Counted from the stretch's first letter, positions 52,111-60,614 are shown. The stretch is 64,000 nt of DNA from Chloroflexota bacterium (GCA_029782365.1 JAKOUW010000168.1:1-64000), one strand, 5' to 3'. The notes: generated by a model not told the origin, from the letters alone. Numbers and translations: made by a program.

Positions 52111-52350
52111 CTATTTCAGGCGGCGGACGACGAAGCGGAACTGTTTATCCAGCTTCTCAATGGAAACCAGCTCATTGCCGGTGGTGCGGCACCAAGCCGG
52201 GATATCGGCCATCACGCCGGGGTCGGTGGCAAAAGCTTCGACAGTCTGCCCGACTTCCACTTCCTTGATGAACTTGGCAATTTTGACGACAGGCATCGGG
52301 CAAAGCAGGCCCTTCAGGTCAACGGACTTGACGATGATATTGGTAGTCAT
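52111..52350 (-). CDS. TusA-family sulfur carrier
   Basis: 79 residues, full length for TusA. It has the persulfide-carrying motif GLLCPMPVVKIAKF near residue 17. TusA proteins accept sulfane sulfur and pass it on to DsrE-type proteins or biosynthetic enzymes. AGGAGATAA precedes the start. It lies between the DsrE2-like gene and the membrane/Fe-S pair, so it is the likely sulfur shuttle for this operon. Confidence 0.93.
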   Translation of the reverse strand: MTTNIIVKSVDLKGLLCPMPVVKIAKFIKEVEVGQTVEAFATDPGVMADIPAWCRTTGNELVSIEKLDKQFRFVVRRLK

Positions 52351-52389
52351 GGTTATCTCCTGTAAACTTTTGAATTTTTTGGATAAGCG

Positions 52390-52923
52390 CTAAATAAACA
52401 GCGTGAATTTGCTTTCGCGGGCTTCTTCGAGGAAAGTGGCCACGCCGACAGGCGGGGTGACATTCTCGCGGAAATTCTTGGGATCGAACTCCATTACATC
52501 CATGCTCATCTGGCAGGGCATCATCTTGACGCCCAGATCCACGGCGATGTCGTACAGCTCGGGCAGCGAGGCGACGCCTTTTTGCTTCATCATCAGCTTG
52601 AACATCCAGCGGCCCATGCCGCCCATGTTCAGCCGACTGGGACCGATGGCGTTTAAGCCGCCGCGGTTCATCACACCGAGCATGCGCCCGAACAGGCCCT
52701 TGCCGGTGATCACGCCTTCTTGAGTAATGGCCTTGAGGCCCCAAAAGGTGAAGAACATGGTCACCTCCATGCCCGAGGCGGCCGCCCCAGTGGCGATGAT
52801 GAACGCCGCCATGACTTTGTCCATGTCGCCCGAGAAGATGACCATGGAGAGCTTATTTTTGGTCGCCTGCTCGTTGGCTTCCACGCGCATGTCGCTGGTG
52901 AGAGGGAGGTCTGCAATTACCAT
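52390..52923 (-). CDS. DsrE2-like sulfur-transfer protein
   Basis: 177 residues. The start of the fold reads KLSMVIFSGDMDKVMAAFI, then TGAAASGMEVTMFFTFWGL, typical of the DsrE/DsrF-like group DsrE2. The conserved cysteine lies in KMMPCQMSMDVM. It probably receives or delivers persulfide sulfur in partnership with the TusA protein encoded next. A hydrophobic middle stretch suggests membrane contact, as reported for some DsrE2 proteins. Confidence 0.88.
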   Translation of the reverse strand: MVIADLPLTSDMRVEANEQATKNKLSMVIFSGDMDKVMAAFIIATGAAASGMEVTMFFTFWGLKAITQEGVITGKGLFGRMLGVMNRGGLNAIGPSRLNMGGMGRWMFKLMMKQKGVASLPELYDIAVDLGVKMMPCQMSMDVMEFDPKNFRENVTPPVGVATFLEEARESKFTLFI

Positions 52924-52959
52924 AGATTTTTCCTTTCCATTTGAATGAATGAGTGGAGG

Positions 52960-53295
52960 TTATTCTTCAAGCGCGCCGATCAGAGCGGCGCGATGTGATA
53001 GATGGTCGCGCAGCACAGCGCGCAGCAGATCGAGGGCTTCGATCAGGCGGGCGTCGGCCAGGCTGTATTCGACCGACATTCCCTGCCGGGCGGCAGCCAC
53101 CATACCGCGCTCACGCAGCACTTTCAAATGGCGCGAAACCAGCGGCTGGCTGAGGGCTAGGTATTCGGTCAGTTCGGTGACGGTGTGAGGTCGCTCGGAG
53201 AGGGCGTAGAGGATCAGGATGCGCTTGGGATCGGCCAGACCGGCACAGATTTCTGCGTGCAGGTGATTGACTTCTTCTTCCAGGGTATGGATCAT
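52960..53295 (-). CDS. ArsR-family regulator of the sulfur operon
   Basis: 111 residues from the ATG at 53295, where GGAGAGC sits 9 bases upstream; a TTG 15 bases earlier is the only other option. A winged helix is clear (LALSQPLVSRHLKVLRERGM). Only one cysteine is present (AEICAGLADPKR), so the usual two-cysteine metal or persulfide switch is lacking unless dimers bridge through it. It likely controls its own operon from the palindromes at 53333-53376. Confidence 0.85.
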   Translation of the reverse strand: MIHTLEEEVNHLHAEICAGLADPKRILILYALSERPHTVTELTEYLALSQPLVSRHLKVLRERGMVAAARQGMSVEYSLADARLIEALDLLRAVLRDHLSHRAALIGALEE

Positions 53296-53332
53296 ACGTT
53301 TGCTCTCCAAAAGCGGGAATTTTCAATGAAGC

Positions 53333-53426
53333 ATATACGGATAAGCGTATATCGTTATTGTGATTATAGTCACAATTAAACCAAATGATAGTGATCAAAT
53401 TCACAAATGTCACATGACAAATGTCA
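53333..53426. promoter_or_regulatory. Palindrome cluster with CRP/FNR-like sites
   Basis: Five inverted repeats lie between divergent genes. ATATACG/CGTATAT (53333-53339 and 53346-53352) is nearest the ArsR gene and its likely operator. ATTGTGA-N6-TCACAAT (53357-53376) contains TGTGA-N6-TCACA, the exact CRP-type consensus. AGTGA-N6-TCACA has its core at 53391-53404. TGTCA-CA-TGACA (53408-53419) and TGACA-AA-TGTCA (53415-53426) overlap one another. A CRP/FNR-family protein, and perhaps cAMP from the nearby cyclase, could set expression of the sulfur operon or of the nucleoside phosphorylase. Confidence 0.7.
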
Positions 53427-53483
53427 TATAGCAAACAGACGCAAGTCTTCGCTGGCATGTCAATCCATGATAAGATGCTCTGC

Positions 53484-54242
53484 ATGACCTACCCTCTGTT
53501 CGAACACGAATTCGAGAGCGAAGCCAAGATTGAGCCAAAGCGAGTCATCCGCCCGCGCGATATGCCTGCCGCCTGCGTGGTGAGCTTCTTTCGAGAGGTG
53601 ATCGATAAAGTCGTCGAGCAAAAGCAGGCGCGCCTGCTGGTTCCTAACCGTTGGGAAGACGGCCCGCACCCCATCTACGAGATCGAGCACCTCGGTCAGC
53701 GCCTGGCCTTCTACCACCCGGGCGTCGGCGCGCCGCTGGCCGCCGCCCTGCTCGAAGAAGCAATAGCATTCGGCTGCCGCAAATATGTGGCGGTAGGCGG
53801 TGCTGGCGTACTCGAGAAGGGTATTGAAGTCGGCCGGCTGATCCTGGTGACAGCCGCCGTGCGCGATGAGGGCACTTCACACCATTATCTGCCCCCTGCC
53901 CGAGAGGTGCCTGCCGACCCAGCCGCGGTGCAGACGCTCGAAAGCCTGCTGCTGCGCAAAGGTCTGCCGTATCTCAAGGCCAAAACCTGGACCACCGATG
54001 CACCCTATCGCGAAACGCCGGCCTTGGTCGCTGCCCGCCGGGCTGAGGGCTGTTTGGCCGTTGAAATGGAGTCGGCGGCCATGCTGGCGGTGGCGCAGTA
54101 CCGCGGTGTGCCGCTCGGCCAGGTATTGTACGCTGGTGATGACCTGAGCGGCGAGGCCTGGGATGCACGCGGCTGGCAGACGCGTCACGAGATCCGCGAG
54201 AGTCTGTTCTGGCTGGCCGCCGAAGCCGCCCTCAGCCTCTAA
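53484..54242 (+). CDS. Nucleoside phosphorylase (uridine/MTA phosphorylase family)
   Basis: 252 residues from the ATG at 53484. Earlier in-frame ATGs at 53421 and 53475 exist, but the first lies inside the palindrome cluster. The PNP/UDP family plan is clear: YHPGVGAPLAAALLEE, VAVGGAGVLEKGIEVG and the nucleoside-binding VEMESAAMLAVAQYRG. It cleaves a purine or pyrimidine nucleoside with phosphate. The pair of Glu residues in VEMES fits the family, but the base preference is not evident. A TAAGAT box 7 bases ahead of the ATG would give a nearly leaderless message. Confidence 0.85.
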   Translation: MTYPLFEHEFESEAKIEPKRVIRPRDMPAACVVSFFREVIDKVVEQKQARLLVPNRWEDGPHPIYEIEHLGQRLAFYHPGVGAPLAAALLEEAIAFGCRKYVAVGGAGVLEKGIEVGRLILVTAAVRDEGTSHHYLPPAREVPADPAAVQTLESLLLRKGLPYLKAKTWTTDAPYRETPALVAARRAEGCLAVEMESAAMLAVAQYRGVPLGQVLYAGDDLSGEAWDARGWQTRHEIRESLFWLAAEAALSL

Positions 54243-54267
54243 CCAGAGCCAGCCCGGCGAACAGGCT

Positions 54268-54957
54268 CTACTGGTCTGGAGTGGGCGGCTGGCCGAACAA
54301 TTCCATCAACTGCTCGGCGCCTTCCGGGTCCGTGATGGTCAGCACCTCATCGCCCACATCAAAGGTGGTGATGCCGCGCGGCACGATCATCTTCCCCTGG
54401 CGGACAATCCCCGCGATCACGCACTGTTCCGGCAGGCGCAGGTCTTTGATCGCCACACCGGCGGCTGGCGCGCCTGGCGGCACCACCAGTTCGACGAGGG
54501 AATATTGGCCGCGGCGCAGTTTGAGCAGCGTCATCATGTCGCCCAAAGACATCTCCTCGCCGATCAGGTGCGCCAGCACCGCCGATTCATTCAAAGCCAC
54601 ATCGACGTGCATCTGTACATTGAACAGCCAGGCATGTCGCGGGTTATTGATCCGCCCGATGGTGCGCGGCACCTGGAATAATGTGCGCGCCAGGTAACAC
54701 AGCACCAGGTTGTCAGTATCGTTCGATGTGCACGCCACCAGCACCTGCGTATCACGGATGCCGGCATCTTCGAGGGCATTGAGCTCCAGGGCGTTGGCCT
54801 CGTAGATCACCTCGGTGGGCAAATCCAGGTGCAGCTGCGCCAGAATCTCACTGCGGTGTTCCATGATGCGCACCTTGTGGTTTTGTTCGATCAGCAGCGC
54901 AGCCAATTGCGCGCCGGTTGGTTCACCGCCCGCGATCAGGATCTTCATGGTTTTCAT
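54268..54957 (-). CDS. TrkA-type RCK protein, second copy
   Basis: 229 residues: an RCK_N Rossmann domain (MKILIAGGEPTGAQLAALL, GxGxxG weakened to GGEPTG) and an RCK_C domain (about 140-220: VELVVPPGAPAAGVAIKDL, then FDVGDEVLTI). It binds nucleotides or ions to gate a K+ transporter. Its start overlaps the stop of the preceding RCK gene as ATGA. The change in the glycine motif suggests altered nucleotide binding compared with its partner. Confidence 0.85.
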   Translation of the reverse strand: MKTMKILIAGGEPTGAQLAALLIEQNHKVRIMEHRSEILAQLHLDLPTEVIYEANALELNALEDAGIRDTQVLVACTSNDTDNLVLCYLARTLFQVPRTIGRINNPRHAWLFNVQMHVDVALNESAVLAHLIGEEMSLGDMMTLLKLRRGQYSLVELVVPPGAPAAGVAIKDLRLPEQCVIAGIVRQGKMIVPRGITTFDVGDEVLTITDPEGAEQLMELFGQPPTPDQ

Positions 54958-55619
54958 ACCCCTGTCCCCGACAGTGCGCCCAGACGGCGCTGAAGGTCTT
55001 CAACTTCTTTGACCGGCACGCTCAGGTAGAGCAAATCGCCGCCTTCCACCGGCGCAGTTTCGCTAAAGGCCAGCGGCTGCCCGCCCCGGCTCCACGATAA
55101 AACTCTGGCAGCGGAGTTACCGTGCAGCTCGGCCAGTGATTTGCCGTGCCAATCTGTGGGTACGATGACTTTAAACACCGCCAGGTCGGCGCTGGCATCG
55201 ATAAGAACATTCTGCAGGGGGCCATCCGCCAGGATTTCCAGGATGCGCTGCACCCGCCAATTGGCAGAGCCGACCACTGGGATGCCAAAGGCATCCTGGA
55301 TCGGCTGTAAGCGCGGGTCGTAATTGCGCGCCACTACCCGCTCCACATGATATTGCGAGCGGGCGATGTGCGCCACGAGGGCATTCAATGTGTCGGAGCG
55401 GGTGACGGCAGCCAGGGCGTGTGCGTGTTCCACATCCGCCCGCTGCAGAACGCCGCGGTTCAGTGCGTCGCCCTCGATCATGCGCCCGCGAAAATCGATC
55501 GGCAGGTTCTGGAAAGCCTGGGCGCTTTGGTCGATCACCGCCACAGCATGCCCTCGCCGATACATCTGGTCCGCCAGGGCCGATCCGATCCGGCCGCAGC
55601 CGACGATAACAACATTCAT
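54954..55619 (-). CDS. TrkA-type RCK protein, first copy
   Basis: 221 residues from the ATG at 55619, with AGGAGAATC upstream. The RCK_N motif VVIVGCGRIGSALADQM is canonical, and an RCK_C domain follows (about 130-215: VFKVIVPTDWHGKSLAEL). It starts 10 bases after the transporter gene and is coupled to the second RCK gene, so the two likely form a hetero-ring that regulates the neighbouring K+ transporter. Confidence 0.87.
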   Translation of the reverse strand: MNVVIVGCGRIGSALADQMYRRGHAVAVIDQSAQAFQNLPIDFRGRMIEGDALNRGVLQRADVEHAHALAAVTRSDTLNALVAHIARSQYHVERVVARNYDPRLQPIQDAFGIPVVGSANWRVQRILEILADGPLQNVLIDASADLAVFKVIVPTDWHGKSLAELHGNSAARVLSWSRGGQPLAFSETAPVEGGDLLYLSVPVKEVEDLQRRLGALSGTGV

Positions 55620-55629
55620 TGTGATTCTC

Positions 55630-57579
55630 CTATCGTTCGACATGGTAGGGTACGTCGGTGATCACCACCCCAGGCTGGAACAACAGCGCAAAGCGCAGCC
55701 AGGTGGCTGTCTGGTCGTGCAGCAAATTATGCCACCAGCGGCGCGGCACAAATTGGGGCACGACAATCGTGATCAGCTCGTTGGGCTGGCGCATGCGGGT
55801 TATTTCCTCAATATACCCCAGGAGCGGTTCGATCAACAAGCGGTACGGCGAATCTAGAATGACCAGCCGCACTCCCTCGCCCCAAATATCCCATTTGCGG
55901 CGGATAGCCGCCGCCTCATCCGGGTTAATAGAGATATACACCGCCGTGACATCCTTGGAGAGGATGCGCGCGTATTCCAGGGCAGCCAGGGTTCCCTCGT
56001 GCACTCCGCTGACCGGCACGATCACGCGGTGGCGCCGAATAAATCCCCGGCCTGTCTCGCGGTTCAGCGAAAGACTGTCGGCCAGCTCCCGGTAGTGCCG
56101 ATGAATGAAAAAAAATACGGCTACAATGCCCGGCAGAAGTAGAATGATGATCCAGGCGCCGCCGGCAAATTTGGTCACGGCGAAGACAATCGTCACCACC
56201 AGGGTGACCACCGCCCCCAGGCCGTTCACCAACATCTTGTGACGCCAGCCCGGATCGTAGCGTAAAGACGAGCCGCGCTCTTGCACTTCGTCTCCTGCTT
56301 TCAGGCGGCCGATCTTCAGCCAGCGCCGGGCCATGCCCGCCTGCGATAAGGTGAACGAGAGGAATACGCCAACCGCCCACAGTGGGATAAGGGCTGTCAC
56401 GCTCGCTCGGAAAATAATCACCAGGGCTGAGGCGATGATGCCCAGTGCGGCGATGCCGCGGGAAAATACCAACCGGCTGCCGCGGAAGGCCAGCTGGCGA
56501 GGCATGAAGCTGTCGTTCGCCAGGATGGCCGAAAGCCGCGGGAAATCGGCAAACGCCGTGTTGATCGCCAGCACCAGGATGATGGTCGTGCCGGCGATCG
56601 TGCTCAGGTAGAAGAAACCGCGGCCGCCGAAAGCCGTGCGCGCCAACTGCGAGATGACCGTCTCGGTCTCTGAAGGCACAGCGCCGATCACGCCCAGCAA
56701 ATAAGTGATTCCCAAAAACAGCGTGCCCAGGATAGCCGACATCCAGATCATGGTCACCCCGGCGTTGTGGCTGCGCGGCTCTTTGAATGCCATCACCCCA
56801 TTGGAGATGCACTCCACACCCGTCAAAGCAGTGGTGCCGCTGGCAAAAGCCCTCAAAACCAGGAACAGCGTGACCGGCTGGATTGCCTGGACCAGGTTCA
56901 AGGCAGGCGGATCGACCACCACACCGAGGGTACCGCTAAAATAGCGCACGAATCCGACAACCACCAGCAAGAAATTGGTGGCCAGGAAAAAGTAAGTCGG
57001 AATGGCAAAAGCGAACCCCGATTCCTTTACGCCGCGCAGGTTGGCGACCATAATCAGAATGATCAGGCCGACCGCCAGGGGAACACGGTAAGGGATCAGG
57101 GATGGATATGCCGAGACGAGCTGCGCTGCCCCAGAAGACACCGCCACAGCCGCCAGCAGCACATAATCGATGAGCAGCGCAGCTGCCGAGGTCAGCGCAG
57201 CGACATCCCCCAGGTTGTCACGCGCCACGATATATGCCCCGCCGCCGCCAGGATAAGCATGCACTGTTTGTTGATAAGAAATTGTAACGACCGCCAACAG
57301 CAGTGTGACCGCCATGGCAATCGGAAAGGCATAGGCGAAACCGGCTGTGCCGGCCGCGGCCAGGATCACCATGGTTTCCTCGGGGGCATATGCCACGGAG
57401 GAGAGCGCATCGCCGGCAAACACCGCCAGCCCAACAGCTTTGCCGATTGTCTGGTGCGGAGCATCGGCAGTCGGCAGCGGGCGACCTATCAGCCAGGTTT
57501 GCCAGGATCGACGCGGCTTTTCGCCAGTCTTACGGTGCAAGACCGTCGAACCGCTTTCTTCTTCATTTTCCGACGTCAT
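55630..57579 (-). CDS. KimA-like APC-superfamily K+ transporter
   Basis: 649 residues with about 12 membrane helices. The N-terminal region VGLAVFAGDALSSVAYAPEE and the segment AYPGGGGAYIVARDNLG match the KimA (YdaO) group of proton-coupled K+ importers rather than ordinary amino acid permeases. The C-terminus (about 500-640) is a cytoplasmic UspA-like domain (HRVIVPVSGVHEGTLAALEYA), which in KimA homologues dimerises and may sense c-di-AMP. A TATAAT (57586-57591, reverse strand) sits 6 bases ahead of the ATG, so the message may be leaderless. Adjacent RCK genes support K+ as substrate. Confidence 0.8.
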   Translation of the reverse strand: MTSENEEESGSTVLHRKTGEKPRRSWQTWLIGRPLPTADAPHQTIGKAVGLAVFAGDALSSVAYAPEETMVILAAAGTAGFAYAFPIAMAVTLLLAVVTISYQQTVHAYPGGGGAYIVARDNLGDVAALTSAAALLIDYVLLAAVAVSSGAAQLVSAYPSLIPYRVPLAVGLIILIMVANLRGVKESGFAFAIPTYFFLATNFLLVVVGFVRYFSGTLGVVVDPPALNLVQAIQPVTLFLVLRAFASGTTALTGVECISNGVMAFKEPRSHNAGVTMIWMSAILGTLFLGITYLLGVIGAVPSETETVISQLARTAFGGRGFFYLSTIAGTTIILVLAINTAFADFPRLSAILANDSFMPRQLAFRGSRLVFSRGIAALGIIASALVIIFRASVTALIPLWAVGVFLSFTLSQAGMARRWLKIGRLKAGDEVQERGSSLRYDPGWRHKMLVNGLGAVVTLVVTIVFAVTKFAGGAWIIILLLPGIVAVFFFIHRHYRELADSLSLNRETGRGFIRRHRVIVPVSGVHEGTLAALEYARILSKDVTAVYISINPDEAAAIRRKWDIWGEGVRLVILDSPYRLLIEPLLGYIEEITRMRQPNELITIVVPQFVPRRWWHNLLHDQTATWLRFALLFQPGVVITDVPYHVER

Positions 57580-57604
57580 TTTCTAATTATACTTTAACAG
57601 AACT

Positions 57605-58438
57605 TCACATAGGCGCAGGCGGCGCGATCTTGCGTGGCGACATCCGGCGCTGGATTTCATCGGCGCCCATTTCAATCGTCTTATCCGTCATATCGATGAT
57701 CTGAAATCCCCCACGCCGGAAGATCCTCTTCGCCTGGCGCAGCTCATCTTCCACTGCTTCAGGGTCCACGTAAGCGGACGAGCCTGTCACGCCGAGGTGG
57801 GTCTGGCGCTGTAGGCGGAAAGTCAGGAGCTGACTGTAGTCAATCGTCAGGCCAAAGACACGCTGTGGATCCAGCTCAAATAAAGACTCAGGCACCGGCA
57901 GTTGGGGCACCAGCGGATAATTGGCCACCCTCCAGCCCAAAACAGCCAGGTACAGGCTGAGCGGCGTCTTGCCGACTCGCGAAACACCCACCAACATTAC
58001 ATCCGCTTCAGGCCAGCCAGCCGGGTTTTTGCCATCATCCTGCGCCATGGTGTAATCAATTGCCGCCACCCGCTCGAAATATTGGCTGTGCAGTTGGCGG
58101 TACATCCCAGGGCGGCCGAGCGGCTGCTGGCCCAATACCGGCGTCAGCCAGTCAAACAGCGGGCCGGTCAGGTCCACGGCCCGTACGCCCCGGCTGTACG
58201 CCTCGTGCATCAGCAAATCCCGTAGGGGCTTTTCCACCAGGGTATGCACCACCAGCCCACCCTGCGCCTGCGCCAGCGTCAGCGTCTCCAGAACCTGCTC
58301 GGCCTGACGCACAGAACCCACTGTGGTCACATTGACCTGAGCCTCGGGGTACTGAGCCAAAACGGTATTGACCAGGTGCTCCCCACTGCTGCCAACTCCT
58401 CCGGAGACAATGAAAATAACCGGCGATTGGGCTGCCAT
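57605..58438 (-). CDS. Bifunctional PpsR-type kinase/pyrophosphorylase (DUF299)
   Basis: 277 residues, standard length. The nucleotide loop GVSRVGKTPLSLYLA (about 151-165) and the segments DVMLVGVSR and YVDPEAVEDELRQAKRIFRRG are those of the pyruvate,phosphate dikinase or PEP synthase regulatory protein. It adds phosphate to a Thr next to the active His of its target, using ADP, and removes it with phosphate. The target enzyme is not in the window. AGGAGG precedes the start. Confidence 0.92.
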   Translation of the reverse strand: MAAQSPVIFIVSGGVGSSGEHLVNTVLAQYPEAQVNVTTVGSVRQAEQVLETLTLAQAQGGLVVHTLVEKPLRDLLMHEAYSRGVRAVDLTGPLFDWLTPVLGQQPLGRPGMYRQLHSQYFERVAAIDYTMAQDDGKNPAGWPEADVMLVGVSRVGKTPLSLYLAVLGWRVANYPLVPQLPVPESLFELDPQRVFGLTIDYSQLLTFRLQRQTHLGVTGSSAYVDPEAVEDELRQAKRIFRRGGFQIIDMTDKTIEMGADEIQRRMSPRKIAPPAPM

Positions 58439-58520
58439 TCACACCTCCTGGGCTGGTGTTCCAGCTCTTTTTTATTGTACCCCCCTAACGGTCGGCGTTC
58501 AATCCCTTCTGGCAGCCGTT

Positions 58521-59369
58521 CTAACCCCAGCCTGAACCGACATCATCGAATAGCCCCGACTCAATCAACGCCACCATCACATCGACTATCTGCGGGTCAA
58601 ACTGGCGTCCACTGAAGCGTTTCAATTCCTGGATGGCAGACTGCGGGTCGGCCGGCTGGCGGTACACGCGGCCTTCAGTGATGGTTGTGTATGCGTCGGC
58701 TACGCTGAGGATGCGCGCCTGGAAGGGGATTTGGTCGCCGATTAAGCCCGCCGGATAACCAGTGCCGTCAAACCATTCATGATGCGCCTTAACACTGGGG
58801 ATCAAAGCATGCAGGCGGAGAGAGGGCTGCAGGATCATCGCCCCAAAAGTCGGATGACGGCGCATGATCAGCCATTCTTGCCCGCTCAAGCGCGCAGGCT
58901 TGGTCAGCACAGCTTTGGGCACTACCACTTTGCCCACATCGTGAATCTTACCCGCCAATTCCACTTGATCCAGCTCTGACGCCGATAAGTCTAACCACCT
59001 GCCGATCTGCCGTGCCCAAAACCCGGTGCGCGCCCCATGATTGCTGGAATAGATATTGCAATTGTCGATGGTTTGGGCCAGTTTGAGCAGGGTGATGGTA
59101 TAACCATCTTCCAGAGTTGGGTTACCCAATTCATGGTGGATGGTCAGGCTGGCGCAGCTCTCCCGGAAGCTGGCGCCAGCATAATCGAACAGCGTGCTTT
59201 GTCCCCCTTCTGGAAATCCCTTGTCAGCCAGAACGACGAATCCGGTAATGCAAGCGCTTTCTTCTGTCTCTAAAGGGATTAAAATCTGCGGATCATGGCT
59301 GCCCGCCGTCCACATAGCTGCTCCCAGCCAGTTGTCTTTGTCGGGCTCTGACGGAAATGCAGGCGGCAT
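58521..59369 (-). CDS. HD-GYP domain protein, probable c-di-GMP phosphodiesterase
   Basis: 282 residues. The N-terminal 75 residues look like the C-terminal half of a GAF-like domain (ILIPLETEESACITGFVVLA) and may be a truncated sensor. The HD-GYP domain (about 95-275) has HDVGKVVVPKAVL, MRRHPTFGAMIL and HHEWFDGTGYPAGL, with the HD and GYP signatures intact. It likely hydrolyses c-di-GMP. It is the last gene of a small operon with a membrane peptide, a DUF5317-like protein and a 115-residue unknown. Confidence 0.87.
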   Translation of the reverse strand: MPPAFPSEPDKDNWLGAAMWTAGSHDPQILIPLETEESACITGFVVLADKGFPEGGQSTLFDYAGASFRESCASLTIHHELGNPTLEDGYTITLLKLAQTIDNCNIYSSNHGARTGFWARQIGRWLDLSASELDQVELAGKIHDVGKVVVPKAVLTKPARLSGQEWLIMRRHPTFGAMILQPSLRLHALIPSVKAHHEWFDGTGYPAGLIGDQIPFQARILSVADAYTTITEGRVYRQPADPQSAIQELKRFSGRQFDPQIVDVMVALIESGLFDDVGSGWG

Positions 59370-59411
59370 ACAGAGAAATCCAGATATTGAAATAAAACAG
59401 GCCAGGAGAGC

Positions 59412-59759
59412 CTAGAGGCTCTGGCGAGCGTCCCAGCGCGCATAGGCCATTTCTGAAGTCGCCGCCAGGCTGGCGGAATGCTCAACAACCAGCAGCAGTT
59501 GGCGAGAAAATTCTTCCAGGCTGCCGGCACGGATCTGGTTGATTCGTTGTTTTTCTTCACGCGTGAAGGCGAACTTTTCCCCGCAAAAGCCGTCCTCAAT
59601 CGACTTCAACGGATTGGTCAGGAGCTTATCCAGGAAGCGCCGGTTGATCACCGCCGCATGGAGCAACCTACCACATTCCATGCGCGCCGCTTCGTGGGGA
59701 TCCGGGCAGCCTTTTGGATAGGTTGGCTCATATAATTCGATTTGATTGTGTAAAGCCAT
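59412..59759 (-). CDS. Conserved-looking 115-residue protein, unknown
   Basis: 115 residues from the ATG at 59759, with AAAAGGAGA just upstream; a longer frame overlaps the preceding gene further. The middle part reads RRFLDKLLTNPLKSIEDGF, then FTREEKQRINQIRAGSLEEF. This recalls the helical LigA/Nif11-like module used as leader by some ribosomal peptide natural products, and also seen in small non-RiPP proteins. Two cysteines lie in conserved-looking positions (YPKGCPDPHEA and DGFCGEKF). No modification enzyme lies nearby, so a RiPP role is only a possibility. Confidence 0.55.
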   Translation of the reverse strand: MALHNQIELYEPTYPKGCPDPHEAARMECGRLLHAAVINRRFLDKLLTNPLKSIEDGFCGEKFAFTREEKQRINQIRAGSLEEFSRQLLLVVEHSASLAATSEMAYARWDARQSL

Positions 59760-60333
59760 CTTGTCTCCTTTTCTCTGGGTCGCTGAGTGACCAGAGCACC
59801 AGCAGCGCTCCGATCGCAATTAAGATATCTCCGACACTAAAAGCTACATGGTAAGGTATCCAGCCCGGCAGAGTAAAGCGATCTGCCAGCCAGGGTAAAT
59901 GAATTTCTTCGGTGGTAAAGATCCAATCCTTCGACCAGCCCAGTCGGTGCCCCGCGAGCGGCGCATCACTGGTTAAAGAGGGCAAAACGCGGTGAACGGT
60001 ATCCGGGCTGATCGGCATCCATCCACCATTGGAGACAATGGCGAGGAAATTTACCGCCAACCCAATCCCCAGCGCCCACATTCCCGGCCCGCTGAAGTTC
60101 AGCGCAGTGAACACCACCAACAGCGCCTGAGAGATGACCAGGATCCAAGATGCCAACGCCTCGGGGATTTGCCGTCCAACCGCAGGAAATTGGAAAACAA
60201 TAATTTGTGGTAAAACAGCTGCAAAAACCAGCCAGCTATACTTGAGATTGATTGACTTTAATGATCTGCCGGTGATCCTTGCTCGCAGGAGTGTGAGGAT
60301 GAGACCGGCAGCGACTGCAACGAGAAGAACCAC
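59728..60333 (-). CDS. DUF5317-like membrane protein
   Basis: 201 residues starting at a GTG (60333). There are about five membrane helices, with NGGWMPISPD in a loop, a signature I associate with DUF5317 proteins of Chloroflexota and Actinobacteria. The last helix reads DILIAIGALLVLWSL. The stop lies 32 bases inside the next gene. It follows an in-frame stop of the tiny upstream gene by 6 codons, so readthrough or coupling between the two is plausible. Function is not known. Confidence 0.65.
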   Translation of the reverse strand: MVLLVAVAAGLILTLLRARITGRSLKSINLKYSWLVFAAVLPQIIVFQFPAVGRQIPEALASWILVISQALLVVFTALNFSGPGMWALGIGLAVNFLAIVSNGGWMPISPDTVHRVLPSLTSDAPLAGHRLGWSKDWIFTTEEIHLPWLADRFTLPGWIPYHVAFSVGDILIAIGALLVLWSLSDPEKRRQDGFTQSNRII

Positions 60334-60351
60334 TACACCGACAGCCAGGCC

Positions 60352-60495
60352 TTAGAAACCGCCGATGCCGCCGCCATCACTGGGGGCGCCTGCACCCAGG
60401 ACGAAAAGCACAACCGTGATAACGAACAGGGCGATGCGGATATCGTTGGTGGTGATGACTTTGGTCTTGAGGGTATTGATGATTTTTGAGGACAT
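60352..60495 (-). CDS. 47-residue single-helix membrane peptide
   Basis: A 47-residue frame with an ideal ribosome binding site (AAGGAGATAAGCC before the ATG). The product begins with a polar helix (SSKIINTLKTKVITTNDI), then a membrane helix (IALFVITVVLFVLGAG), and ends in a Gly-rich tail GGGIGGF. Its stop is in the same frame as the downstream DUF5317-like gene and about 18 bases before its GTG. It is too short for routine gene calling. It may be a small partner of the DUF5317-like protein. Confidence 0.6.
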   Translation of the reverse strand: MSSKIINTLKTKVITTNDIRIALFVITVVLFVLGAGAPSDGGGIGGF

Positions 60496-60614
60496 GGCTT
60501 ATCTCCTTAGAATTCCTAACGATTAGATTTATTAGAATTATTATGAAGATTCGGGGTCTCAAGAGAGGCATCAAAACGGTCTCAAACCGCGCCAGTTTCA
60601 TTGAATTTATAGCA

